A stretch of 11,892 nucleotides of DNA from Usnea hakonensis. Its lineage: Eukaryota; Ascomycota; Lecanoromycetes; Lecanorales; Parmeliaceae. Within the stretch, counting starts at the first letter, position 1. The number at the start of each line of letters is the position of its first letter. A program made the position numbers and the translations under genes. This document shows positions 1 through 9,965 of the stretch, one piece after another. The notes under the pieces were generated by a model that saw nothing but the letters and a program-made list of their open reading frames with translations, was not told the origin of the DNA and ran no database searches. The stretch covers positions 182 to 12,073 of the forward strand of contig BLJB01000634.1 in the NCBI GenBank assembly GCA_013423325.1, read 5' to 3'.

Positions 1-72
1 ATTGCTATAGAGCTTCCCGTAATTATCTTTCACATAGTTAGATAGACACGAGTATGAATTCCAATCCTATCC
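1..72 (+). repeat. 3' end of a Tad1-like LINE, + strand copy (inverted repeat arm)
   Basis: This segment matches the reverse complement of 9970-10041 at 70 of 72 positions, pairing base i with 10042-i; the mismatches are at 4 (G here, A in the other copy, a TpG/TpA difference as RIP would make) and 68. In the right copy the same sequence lies just downstream of LINE ORF2 and ends in a short tandem tail, so I infer that this is the 3' UTR end of a second LINE copy reading left to right, its body outside the window. After GAATTC at 56-61 come CAATC and CTATC (62-71), the remains of the tail. It keeps several CpA and TpG dinucleotides, unlike everything immediately to its right. The left limit of the repeat cannot be seen. 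The alternative, a true terminal inverted repeat, is less likely. Confidence 0.7.
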
Positions 73-1480
73 CCTATAAATATTAGAGTTAGATATTAAG
101 TATCTAGAATATCTTCTAGATTAGCTATTAAGATAAATAGAAATAATATATTTTTTAAAATATTAATTTTATTTTTAAAACTAGACTATTTTATTTCTTT
201 TTAATCTAGAATAATTAAAAATTATAATAAGAGTTTTAAAGCTATACTCCGCTCTTATCTTTATTAAATAAATTTCTAGATTCTATCCTTTTTTAATAAT
301 ACTTTATATACTCTCTTATACTAATAGAGTATATAGATTTTATATATAATCTTTATCTTCTTTTTTTCTACCTTCTAAAGTTCCTTAACTAACTATTTAT
401 CTTAGAGTTAGTAGTACTCTTTAAGTCTAAACTTAGCTATCTTAATAACTTTTATATAGTTTCTATTCTAGTATAAATTTAATTTAATTATAGACTCTAT
501 TTATAATATATAGTTTTCTACTATTTTTTAAAATTCTTAATTTATAGTTTCTATAAAGATTTCTATCTCTTTCTCTATTTTTATAAATCTTTAAAAAAAA
601 GCGCTTTATAAAATATAATTATTTTTAACTACTTTAAAAATAATATCTTTTTTAATTAATTTCTTTTATAGCTATTACTTTTTTATTAATATCTCTTTCT
701 ACTACTATTCTAATTCTATTATTATTAGAATATAATTAGATACGTATCTTAGATCTTCTCTTAGAGTATAGTAAACTATAGTCTAATAAACTTTTAATAT
801 TAGAAAGATTAGATTAATTATTAACTTCTAACCTTAAGATTTCTATATAACTAAATTATTAAATAATCTAAAAGTTATTTCTTTAATCTAGATAATCTTA
901 ATAAATTTATTAATTATTTTATAATATATATATTATCCCTTTTTATTCTATTTAGGGTAATAAAGATTAAAGTCTTTAAAAGTTATATATTCGCCTTTTT
1001 CCTTTAAGGCTTATTCTAAAAATACTAATATTAGAGAGACTATTATTATCTCTAGTAATACTAGTAACTAGTTATATATATTATATATTTAGAGAATTAG
1101 TTTTTAAGTAGAGGGTTAAAAAGGAATATACTCCTCCTTTTTCTTATTATCTTATTTAATATTTAATTAAAGGGAGTAAAAATTATTCTTTTAATATCTA
1201 ATTTTTTAACTAATTAGATCTATCCTTTTATTAATATAAAAGTATATCTAAACCTTTAGATCTAATTTATAGATTAATAGAAATTTACTAGAACTTAGAT
1301 TATATATTAATCTATTAAACGAGTTATAGCTCGGCTCTTAAATTACTAGTATATTATAATTTTATATTTTTTATTTTTTAAAAAGTAGTATTATTACTTT
1401 ATCTTTTAACTTCTATATATTATACTATAAAACCTTTAATATATTATTTTTATTTATTAATATAAATATTAAGATCTAAA
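73..1480 (-). pseudogene. LINE ORF2 fragment: endonuclease domain and linker, no RT
   Basis: Reading leftward from about 1480 in one frame gives the endonuclease/exonuclease/phosphatase fold typical of Tad1 ORF2, the nuclease that nicks target DNA for reverse transcription. Landmarks are a Q-Y-N start motif (the Asn codon at 1421-1419, preceded by a stop in place of Gln), V-I-stop-E-P with the catalytic Glu codon kept at 1337-1335, an N-K-R-I-D segment near 1210, D-F-N-L-x-x-P at 974-957, and the place of the S-D-H motif at 740-732, which now reads S-N-Y. Loss of Asp and His there fits TpG to TpA and CpA to TpA changes. Many in-frame TAA/TAG stops occur and there is no usable start. After about 700 the protein is a basic linker up to the junction at 73. 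Its frame differs from that of ORF1, as expected for a two-ORF LINE. Family assignment is confident; ends are approximate. Confidence 0.8.
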
Positions 1481-1489
1481 TTATTAAGA

Positions 1490-3330
1490 TTAATATTAGT
1501 TATACTCGATATTAAGGTTATATTAATTATATTAATTATATTCTAGAAGCTAATTTTCCCTTTAAATTAGATTAGATATATCTATTTTAGTTCTTTTTTC
1601 TAGATTTTAGGTAGCCTTTCTACCTTTTTTAATTATTAATTATTTAAGATCTCTTTTAATCTTTTTCTTTTTAAAAATATTATCTTCTATTTATTCTCTA
1701 TTTAGATTAGAGCCGAAATAGATTAGATTATTATTAAGGGCTCTTTATATTATTTAGAGGTATTCTCTTTTCTTTACTTAAGATATTCTATTTTCTATTA
1801 GTAAACTTAATAATCCGAGCTCTATATTTTATAATTATTTTAGTAGATTATATAGTATTTTTACCTCTAGCCCTGATAGTCTTTAATAAAATAGACTTTA
1901 ATATAATATTTATATTTTATTAGTCTTTAATATAACCCCTATAGATAGCTATACTACTAATATTAGTAGTATTATTTTAGTCTACTTATTATTTCCTATT
2001 TTTTATAATAGAGTAGTTAATTATTCTTTATTATATTTTCTATTATTAGTTTATTCGCCTCTTCGGGACCTTTAATTTTAATTAGAAGTATAGAGTATTT
2101 TTTAATCTCTTTATTCGCTTTTTTTATTTATATAAATAGAGGCTATTCTATTTTTACTACTTCTAATTTAAAGTAGAAAATATTATTCTCCTATTTTAAT
2201 TTCTTAATATAAACCCCTTAATCTTTATTATTAAATATATTAATTCTTATTAAGTTAATAGCTACTATAAAAGAGGATTTAAGAATATAGATTAAAAAAT
2301 AATCTTTTTAAATTATTTTAATATTCTTTTTTATCGCCCTCTTTACCTCCCTTAAGGCTATATATAAAATAATACCCCTATTTTAGAAGCGCCTTATTAT
2401 AATAATAGAGCCTATTAGAGCTCTATTATTTTAAAATATATTTTTAAATTATATTAATATAATATATTTAATCTTCTTTCTCTCCTTTTTATTTCTTATT
2501 CTAATTATTACCCTTTTCTTATTAGCGTTCCCTACTATAATATACGAGGGTAATATTATTAAGTATAATTATTTATAGATAAGTAGCTTAATAGTATTAC
2601 TAGCTACCCTCTAGATTTAAGATTATTATAGTATTAGAGATAAGCCTCTAATTAATTATTTCTCTATCTATTTTTAGATCTCTTTTTATTTAGCTTTAGC
2701 TAGATTATTATCTTAAATAGTCTAAATTTCTATTTATTAAAATCTTTAAATAATATATTTTTTATAATTTCTATTATATCTTTAATTAACTAATCTATTC
2801 TTTTAATATAATTATATTTATAATCCTTCTTTTTTTATTTTATATTATTCTCTATAATTTTTACTATCTTTTTATTCGATCTTTTTATCCTCTAAAGACT
2901 TTATATTATCTATTTAGCGATTATTTATTAAATAGGTTTATCTTAATTATTAAATTAACTCTATTTAGTATAATAATAGTAGGATTATACTAATTTCTAT
3001 AGATTATATATAATATATAATTAAATAGATTAAGACCCTTATATTCTATTTAGAGTCTATATTTTAGAGCTTTTATAACTCTTATTTTTATAGCTTTATA
3101 TAAATATATTAAAAATAAATAGTTTTTATCTCTATTAATTTCTAAAGCTCTAGTACTTATAGTTAATCCTTTAATTTATTAGCCTTATTAATTAGTCTAT
3201 ACTTAGTAGATTTTTTAGTACTAATTACTAATTAATTCTCTTTTTTACCTTTATCCTTCTTAGTCTTATAGTATAAATTAGGTACTCTTCTACTTATTTA
3301 CTATATCTACTACTATTATTACTATTAAAG
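1490..3330 (-). pseudogene. LINE ORF1 (Gag-like RNA-binding protein), RIPped
   Basis: A single minus-strand frame can be followed from about 3330 down to about 1500. The N-terminal part is basic and Gln-rich by inference (many stops at expected CAA/CAG codons, including seven stops in a row at 3327-3307). The middle (about 2100-2000) has the G-P-E-E-A-N-K-L-I stretch that precedes the zinc knuckles in Tad1-type ORF1 proteins. At about 1975-1880 follows the knuckle region, where nearly every expected Cys and His codon now reads Tyr (TAT/TAC), matching RIP of TGT/TGC and CAT/CAC. The tail, to about 1500, is basic. ORF1 proteins bind the LINE RNA in the ribonucleoprotein that carries out transposition. 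The start codon is lost and both ends are estimates. About 600 codons is long but acceptable for the family. Confidence 0.65.
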
Positions 3331-3815
3331 TAATTATTTATTTTATTATAGATTAACCTATTCTAGACCTTATAGAATCTTATATAATATTAGAAATATT
3401 CTACTATTTAGATTTAAAATATTTTACTACTTATATTTAGATTATTTATACTAATAATATTTATATACCCCTATATATATCCTCTAATCTTATTTTATTT
3501 AGATTTTAGTATATACTCGATATATATTAAATTTAATTTTTAAATAATTATATTTTTATAAAATATAGAATTTAAATATTATTAGTAGATTTACTATAAT
3601 CTTAATAATTAGGAAGTTTACCCTTACTACCTATATTTTATATTAATCGAATTAGGGTTTTTCTACCTCGTAAAGTTTAAAATCTATATTAGATACCTAA
3701 TATTTAAAGTATATAGAAGTTAATTATTTAGAAGTAAATTATACTTAAGTAGAAATATTAAAATAGATAATTTAGCTAAGTTATATAACTTTATTATATA
3801 CTTAGCGCCTTAGTA
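3331..3815. other. AT-rich stretch with no assignable gene
   Basis: Very AT-rich DNA with no CpA or TpG noticed, so it has been RIPped and is probably repetitive. Neither strand gave me a recognisable protein. It lies between the LINE ORF1 signal and the RIP-free island, so it may hold the LINE 5' UTR, the gypsy 5' LTR, or both. An imperfect direct repeat (AGAAGTTAATTAT and AGAAGTAAATTAT) lies at about 3716-3744. No LTR boundary can be proved because the matching 3' LTR is outside the window. Confidence 0.5.
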
Positions 3816-3990
3816 TTTTATAAATAGTCTTGCGCAATCTACTTTCCTTCTAGATAGTTAACTAATACGAAGTACTCTTCCTACAATTTTGACAAAAATT
3901 AAAATAAAATTATCACGATACTAGAAGGTCCGGATCGGACTAGTCCATATAGGGCTAGCTTCTAGATCTAACTTAGTAATCTTGGTCTTC
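3816..3990 (+). other. RIP-free island: likely LTR end and leader of the gypsy element
   Basis: Unlike its surroundings, this stretch keeps about eight CpA/TpG dinucleotides (for example TTGCGCAA near 3830, CTACAATTTTGACAAAAA at 3881-3898, TCACGA near 3914, GTCCAT near 3944). The tri-nucleotide ACA at 3883-3885 could be the 3' end of an LTR (TG...CA type), with the internal region starting at 3886, but no convincing tRNA primer-binding site follows. The position, just upstream of the first followable gag codons, supports a leader. It may instead be a scrap of single-copy host DNA between two insertions, which would explain why RIP spared it. The two readings cannot be separated from this window alone. 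Confidence 0.4.
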
Positions 3991-4129
3991 GGGCTATAAT
4001 TTACTCTATATCTTTATATTTATTTCTATAGTATAATATAACTACTTATATTTACTTACTATTATTTATACTATACTACTAATTAGTAACTATCGTTATA
4101 GTTAGTAGTAATACTTAAGTAAGCTATTA

Positions 4130-6180
4130 TTATTAATTAGTCGCTTACTATCTTTTCGAGTCCTCTATTAGTTACGATAGAAATTATTATCCTACCTTAG
4201 GATCTTAGTATAGAGATCCGCCTTCTACTATTACTATAATTACTATAATTATTACCTCTATATCGGACTTCTTAATTATTAATTATAGTAGTACTATATT
4301 AGATGGCCTATTTACTATACTAGATAGCCTATCTACTATACTAGATTTTCTATTAGAAGGTCTTACTAAGTACTTATCTAGTAAAGGCTTCTAATCGGAG
4401 GCTTCTATCTATTTTAAGAAGTTATTATCTACTTTTTTTCTAACTTTTTTTCTAAAGCCTATTCTAATTATTTTTATTACTATTTAGATTATTAAAGCTT
4501 ACTATTATTCCCGTTTATTACTAGAAGCCTTTAGTAGTACTCTAAATCCTTTATAATACTTTCTAAATTATCGAATAAGTAAATTATTATTCGTATCTAT
4601 AAGATTACTACTTTTTTATATACTAATTATATATTTATAAAGGACTTATTAAAGTAGATAAAATATATTATCTAATATATTATTAATAGAATAATCTCGC
4701 CTTTACTTACTAATTTACTAAAGCGAGACTAAAGATAATAATTATAATTAGTATTACTTATATATCGCTAGCTATAAGTCTAGACTATTAATAAGATAAT
4801 CTTTGAATAAGATTTTATTAACTTTAAGTTTAATACCCTCTATATTCTATATTATCTATAATCTATATTAACGTTATTAGATCTTAGTAATTAGACTAAA
4901 AATATACCCCGAGATTAGTTATTATCTTAGAATCTAGGAAAGGTACTAGAATACTATAATCTAATAACTAGTAATAATATTAGTAATATTAGTAAAGGCT
5001 TTAATAGGTAGTTATAGATTATTTTAGTTACTAGCTTTACTATTAAATAATAGAATACTATTATTACTTTAATTAGATTAACTTCTACTACTACCGTAAC
5101 AGGGTCTATTATAGTATTATTATCTACTTCTACTATTATAGTAGTTAATTCTAATTAGCGAGACTAGAAAGTTAAAGAAGTAGAATTCTTTAATAATAAT
5201 CTTAAAGATCTAGATAATACTCCTATTATTATAGTTAGCCGGTATTTATTTTATCGGGATATATATACTTTTATTAATAGATTAAAAGATCTTACTAAAT
5301 TATAATCTTTTAAGAAATTACGTATTATACTTTTTAAATACTTTCGAGGAGAGCCGTAAAGCTAATATTCTATTAAGTTTAATAATATTAAGAAGGATTT
5401 ACTATAGATAGTACTATTAGAAGGGTAGTATAACTAGCTTATTAAGTAATTTAAAATTAGGATTTTTAAGGTCTAGAAATTATTTTAGAAAAAGAAGTAT
5501 ATTCTTAATAATATTAGAAATTATATATATTTTTATAGCTTTATTTAGAATATCCTTTAATATATTAAAGCTATCTAGATATTTATAATTTAGAGATAGC
5601 TAATAATAGCTTAGAATAACCTAGTAGTCGAATTTAGGATTTATATATTAGAACCCTCTAGTATTATTACTATAAAAGGGTTTATAGAATAGCTAGATAT
5701 TTAAATAGATATATAAATAAAGCTTACTAGACGCCCTATATTAGACTTTTATAACTCTAATAATATCTATTACTCTTCTAAAAAATAAGCTATAAAGTAA
5801 TAAGATTAGTAATAATAATATTTAAAATAGAAGTTTATACTATATTATAAATAGCCTCTAGTTAATATTCTCTACTATCTTTATTAGAACTATAATAATA
5901 ATTATCTATAGTATTTAGATCGGCTTTACGCTTTTAGATTACTACTTACTAAGTAGCCTTTACTACTAGAAAACGCGATAAAAGAATTATTTTTAAAGTT
6001 AATATAAAAGCCTACTACTAGTAATTAGAAGAAATCTTTTAATAGAAAGGTTTAGTAGTAGAAGTCTATAATATATATTATTATAGAAGACGATAAGGAG
6101 ATAGATAAAGTTAATAACTAACTAATAAATCTACTTAATCTAAATAGTTACTACTTAGAGGATCTAAATATTAATTATTA
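4130..6180 (+). pseudogene. gag: gypsy gag (capsid and nucleocapsid region), RIPped
   Basis: Gag forms the virus-like particle that packages the element's RNA. The N-terminal part is followed in frame remainder 0 (about 4140-4600) and carries a 7-residue tandem repeat at 4302-4343. The main part is in frame remainder 2 from about 5100, so an indel lies between about 4610 and 5100. The core retrotransposon Gag domain runs from about 5240 to 5720: R-D-I-Y-T-F-I-N-R-L-K-D at 5255-5290, then F-R-G-E-P followed by a stop at the place of the usual W/Q-Y motif near 5341-5363, then a helical region ending in a conserved E-P segment near 5650 and E-Q-L-D-like residues near 5690. A Pro/Asn/Gln-rich tail (5770-6060) leads to an acidic patch, E-D-D-K-E-I-D, at about 6087-6107. 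The start codon is not identifiable. It cannot be translated as a whole. Confidence 0.7.
4302..4343 (+). repeat. 21-bp tandem repeat in gag, two copies
   Basis: Two adjacent 21-bp units (4302-4322 and 4323-4343) differ at three positions and are followed by a more divergent third unit from 4344. In the gag frame each unit encodes D-x-L-x-T-I-L, so the repeat gives a short amphipathic heptad pattern, possibly a small coiled coil or linker in the Gag N-terminus. One of the very few TpG dinucleotides in the gypsy element lies in unit 1 (4304-4305). Confidence 0.75.
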
Positions 6181-7450
6181 TAATTCTAGCTATTAGTTTA
6201 AAAAGGAGGATATTTCGATTACTCTAATAGCTTTACTAATAATAATCTATATATATTATTATTACTAGATAGAATTTTTATCTAATAATTTACTATATAA
6301 GTATATTTATATTAGGGACTATTTATCGAAGCCTTCTATAATTATTCTAGTTACTATATTTTATAAAGAGGTTAAAATAGTAGAATCTACTACTATAGTT
6401 ATAGATCTAGATACTAGTTTTAATTTCTATAATTATTACTTTCTAATATTATTTATTATATTAATTACTATTATAATAGTAATAGTAGTCTATATAGATT
6501 TAGAATATTTAATTATACTAATTAACCGGGCTTTTCTCTTAAAGTAACTCCTAGGAATTTAAATCTAAATAATAGCTTCGCTAATATTAGTTTAGAGAAT
6601 TAGTAGTAATTATTATTCTACTTATAAATATATACTTCTAGAAATATATCTTTCTAGAAAGTATCGCGGTAAAGATATTTATATTAAGCTAACTAAGGAG
6701 GTCTATCTTATTAATAATTTAAAAGCTAAAATACTACTAGATATAGATATTATTAGCTCGAAAAAGATTAATATTATAATTTCTAAAAACTAGATATATA
6801 TTAAATTATATAATATTATAATAGAAATTAATCTTAAGCTAAGGTCTCGAGGAGTTACTATAAAACTAGTAGTAGTAGATAAATAAATTATACTACCTCC
6901 TCGATTCTAAATAGTAGTATTAGTATATTATATCTTGTTATTAGATAATAGAGACTTTCTATTTAAATCTACTATAAAAACTATCTTATTATTTATTTAC
7001 CTTATTAATAACTCGTTCTACTCGATAGTTATATATAATAATATAGATATACTTATTATCTTTTCTAGATATTTATATCTAGATACTATATTAGAAATTA
7101 ATTATAATAATTATTACTTTACTATATTAGAATCTAATCTAGCTATATTAGAAGTTATTAAGCTAGATTTAGTATTCTAGAAAAAGAAAGTTTAGTATAA
7201 TAAGAAGTTTACTACTATAAAGAGTTTCTAGCCTTCTAAGCTTACTAAATTATTAGTTATTAAAGAAATTAAAATAGCTAATAATATTATTATTTATAGA
7301 AATAGTAATATTATAGTATCCTTTTATAAGCTTATTAAAGCTTATCTAGAGCTTTAAAAGAACTATAGATCTTTTATAAATTTATTAGAGTAATACTAGA
7401 TAAGAATTAATTCCCTTATAGATAGACTAGAAAAAGTATACTTCTATTAA
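6181..7450 (+). pseudogene. pol: gypsy pol N-terminal part: zinc-finger motif, aspartic protease and linker
   Basis: This region joins Gag to RT in the Gag frame. At about 6255-6310 lies the place of a Cys/His finger found in this fungal gypsy type: S-N-N-L-L-x-K-x at 6281-6304 is kept, while the expected Cys and His codons read Tyr. The retropepsin-like protease, which would cut the polyprotein, follows: V-V-Y-I-D at 6485-6499 has the catalytic Asp codon at 6497-6499, but the next residues read L-E instead of S/T-G. L-L-D-I-D-I-I at 6734-6754 is the family's conserved segment (normally L-x-G-x-D-I-I) at the domain's end. The linker from about 6930 to 7180 is the longest open stretch in the window (82 codons, beginning at a TTG) and contains R-D-F-L-F and E-I-N-Y-N-N, both typical of the spacer before RT. 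That open stretch is a fragment, not a gene. Confidence 0.75.
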
Positions 7451-8900
7451 AACCCGAATTTATCTATTAGATATAAAGGAGAGAGAAGTAGTTAACCGAG
7501 TTTTTAATAAGCTATATATTTAGGGCCGACTATTATAGATAGATTTAATTAGGATAGAAAATATATTATTTAACTAGCTAATCTTTATTATCTAGAAAAC
7601 TCTATTAAACGGTAAGCGTAATAGTAGACTAGTAATAAATATTAGAGAATTAAATAAGATAGTCTAAAATAATATATATCTAGTTTTTTTTTAAATAGAT
7701 ATAATCGCCTTTATAAGAGGCTACCCTTATATTATAATTCTAGATACTTAATCCTTTTTCTATTACTAGCGTATCGTAAAAAAAAACCGCTATAAATAAA
7801 CTATTATTAGTTATAGAGGCTAGGAAACTTTTAATGTTATAATTATAAATTATAAAAGATTAATTACTTATATATAAAAATAAATTAAATATATTCTAAA
7901 ACTACTTAAAGACTTTATAAAAGCTTATATTAATAATATTATTATCGCCTCTAAGACTCTTTAGGAATATCTAATATATTTTAAATAAATCTTTTAAATA
8001 CTTATTTAGATATATATCTATATTTAGTCTATTAAGACCTTTATAGCTTACCCGTTAATTAAATTTCTAAATAAATATATTAATTCGATAGATCTTACTA
8101 TTTTTAAAAATAAGATTTATACTATTAGCTTATTTATCTTTCTAGATATATTATAGAAGCTTAAAATTTATCTAGGGTTAATATATTAGCTCCGTAAATA
8201 TATTAAGAAGTATATTAGAATTAGTAAATTATTATAGAATAGGAAAATAGAGTTATTTAAAAGAATACTTTAAAGATCTATTTAAAAGGCTTTTATAATA
8301 AGAATATAATTTAAGCCTACTAAAGTAGAATATAGATCTTTCTAGGCGGTCTAAGCCGCCCTAAGTAAGTCTATTTTTCTAGTTTACTTTAATTCTATTA
8401 GGCTACTATATATTAATTTAGATTTTAGTAAAAAAGCTAGAATTAGTACTATAATTTATTATATAAAAGGGTTTTAAATACTATAAAATCTTTTTACCCT
8501 ATTAAAGCCTTCTATAGATAATCTTAATTAAACTTTATTATACTTTATTAGGAAAGATATTAAACTAATTCTCTTCCTAAATAGAATTATTAATAGTACC
8601 GAATTAAAATACTAGCTAACTAAATTAGAATTAGTAGATATTATATAGGTAGTATATAAAATTTAATATATAATAGAGTTATTAGAGACTCTTACTATAA
8701 TCTTTATAAATTATAGTTTAATATTAGAAATTACTAAATAGACTTCTCTTACTATTAGTAGTATAGATAAAATAAATCTATACTTTATATAAATATCGGA
8801 TTATCTATAACGCTTTAAGCTTATTATTCGCTATAAGTCTAAAAAACTATATATAGTACCTAATACTCTATTTAGACTAGAAAGTAGTTAGAAGCCTATC
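7451..8900 (+). pseudogene. pol: gypsy pol: reverse transcriptase and RNase H, inactivated
   Basis: The frame changes by +1 near 7450 and then stays the same to the truncation. N-R-V-F-N-K-L is at 7494-7514; R-L-V-I-N-I-R-E-L-N-K (7626-7658) is the RT region that normally reads V-V-D-I-R-x-L-N, here with the Asp changed to Asn. The second part has S-F-F-Y near 7755, E-T-F-N-V near 7824, and the catalytic box at 7926-7937, which reads Y-I-N-N instead of Y-V-D-D: both metal-binding Asp codons are AAT, as TpG to TpA predicts. RNase H follows, with K-P-T-K-V-E at 8313-8330, a segment S-T-E-L-K-Y near 8600, and its end marked by P-N-T-L-F-R-L (8859-8879). The functions would be copying element RNA to cDNA and removing the template. 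The catalytic changes and many stops make it inactive. Confidence 0.85.
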
Positions 8901-9179
8901 GTAGTATAAGAAGGCGAGCTAGATATACTATTTATATTTTTAAAAGTAGAGATTAAGAATTCTAAATCCTTATTTCTATATTCTAATATATATTATTTTA
9001 CTACTATACTAATAGAAATATTATAAGAATTTAAGTAGAGATTTTTAGAAAGCTATTATAAGGATTTAGTTTCTATATATATTAATAAAGTCCTTAATAC
9101 TAATACTAAGATTAATAAGTCTATTAGTAATAGTAGTAAGAATATCGTAAAGCTTCCTTTTATCTAGAAGTCTAATAGT

Positions 9180-9965
9180 CTTATTTTTTAACTTAATACT
9201 ATTATTAATAATTATATATATACTACTAGAAGGCTATATATTCTAAGTAATTATATTAAGGAAGTACTATAGATAGTATATAGAGACGGGTATCTAGAAT
9301 ATATTTATTATCTAGAAAAGGCTTCCGCCTAGTATATTTAAAATATAATAAAATATATTTAGGAATATATACGCTAATATTTAAAATATTAGATTTATTA
9401 GATAAGGCGGTATATATTATATAGCTTTATATAGCTAATTAAGTTACCGCTAATATCTTTTTATATTATTATTATTAACTTTATTCTTTTACTTCCCCCG
9501 ATTAAAGAAGGTTATAATATAGTAATATTAATAATTTATAAGTTTACTAAATAAATTATTATAGTACTAGATAAATTAATTTAGAATATAAAAGACTAGG
9601 CGAAGGCTTTACTTAACTAATTTATACTAATAGACTAAGGTCTTTCGAAAGTAATATTATTAGATTATAATAGAAAGTTCTTAGTAGATCTCTAATCTAA
9701 GCTATTTAAGTTACTAGGGGTTAGTCTACTCTATAGTACTATCTATTATCTATAATTAGATAGATAGAGCGAGAGATTAAATTAAATTATTAAAATAGCT
9801 TTATAATATTATTTAGGAACCTTAGACGATCTACGCGAATAGTTTATAGTATTATTACGCTTCTAGGTATACCTAAATAACTCTATTTCTACTAGTACTA
9901 GTAAAATACTAAATAAGGCTATCTATAGATTTACGCCTATTACCGCTCTAGATCTATAGAAACTA
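9180..9965 (+). pseudogene. pol: gypsy integrase, RIPped and cut by LINE insertion
   Basis: The integrase would join cDNA to the genome. The N-terminal HHCC zinc domain falls at about 9219-9400, but its His and Cys positions appear as Tyr or other residues; Y-Q-I-Y-Q-I-R-R (with stops at Gln) marks its end at about 9384-9410. In the catalytic core the first Asp of the D,D-35-E triad is Asn (AAC at 9477-9479, in I-N-F), the second is kept (GAT at 9663-9665), and the Glu is kept (GAG at 9771-9773, in S-E-R-L-N). G-V-S-L-L-Y-S-T near 9720 and Y-L-N-N-S-I-S-T-S-T near 9870-9900 are family hallmarks. The reading ends at F-T-P-I-T-A-L-D-L (about 9930-9957), then the LINE tail begins, so the GPF/GPY or chromodomain end is absent. 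The 280 bases upstream (8900-9180) are the RNase H to integrase linker. Confidence 0.85.

Larger units (their letters stand above)
73..3330 (-). mobile_element. Older Tad1-like LINE, heavily RIPped, 3' part missing
   Basis: A non-LTR retrotransposon remnant on the minus strand: ORF1 (Gag-like, zinc knuckles) at higher coordinates and the ORF2 apurinic-like endonuclease below it, the usual Tad1 order. Both reading frames can be followed for over a kilobase despite dozens of TAA/TAG stops, so decay is mostly by point mutation rather than indels. The copy stops at about 73, in the linker between endonuclease and RT, where the 3' end of another LINE begins; the RT half is therefore displaced off the left edge or lost. 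CpA and TpG are nearly absent (one clear TpG, near 1874). The 5' boundary is uncertain: ORF1 coding signal can be followed to about 3330, and the 5' UTR may extend further. It could be the same family as the right-hand LINE, but the two cover different parts and cannot be compared here. Confidence 0.8.
3886..9965 (+). mobile_element. Ty3/gypsy LTR retrotransposon, RIPped and 3'-truncated
   Basis: The domain order on the + strand is gag, zinc-finger/protease region, reverse transcriptase, RNase H, integrase, which is the Ty3/gypsy (Metaviridae-type) order rather than Ty1/copia. The residue patterns match a family widespread in filamentous ascomycetes. Gag from about 5100 and the protease region share one frame (codons starting at positions of remainder 2 when divided by 3); RT to integrase are in the next frame (remainder 0), with the change near 7450. 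Stops are all TAA or TAG, apart from rare exceptions, and sit where Gln or Trp is expected. The element is cut at 9965, just past the integrase core, by the tail of a minus-strand LINE; the integrase C-terminus and 3' LTR must lie to the right of that LINE if they survive. The 5' limit is an estimate. Confidence 0.85.

Noticed and set aside
73..3815. Mitochondrial or bacterial AT-rich origin
   Set aside because: The selective loss of CpA/TpG with CpG kept, plus Tad1-like LINE and Ty3/gypsy proteins, indicates RIP in nuclear fungal DNA; no mitochondrial genes, tRNAs or bacterial ribosome-binding patterns were seen.
4695..4728. Hairpin with 10-bp arms (TCTCGCCTTTA and TAAAGCGAGA)
   Set aside because: It lies within the decayed gag region, has one bulged base and a 13-nt loop, and no T-run or other context for a terminator or RNA gene; probably chance.
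6935..7180. An 82-codon open stretch on the + strand as a stand-alone gene
   Set aside because: It starts at TTG, is in the gypsy pol frame, and its residues (R-D-F-L-F, E-I-N-Y-N-N) match the spacer between protease and RT; it is simply a stretch of the dead polyprotein without stops.
8345..8360. GC-rich hairpin GGCGG/CCGCC in AT-rich DNA
   Set aside because: The bases fall in RNase H coding sequence where Ala-rich residues are usual for the family, so coding constraint explains them.
73..9965. CRISPR arrays, tRNA or rRNA genes in the AT-rich part
   Set aside because: No regularly spaced direct repeats were found, and no tRNA-like or rRNA motifs; the apparent repetitiveness comes from low complexity (TATA, TTAATA) after RIP.
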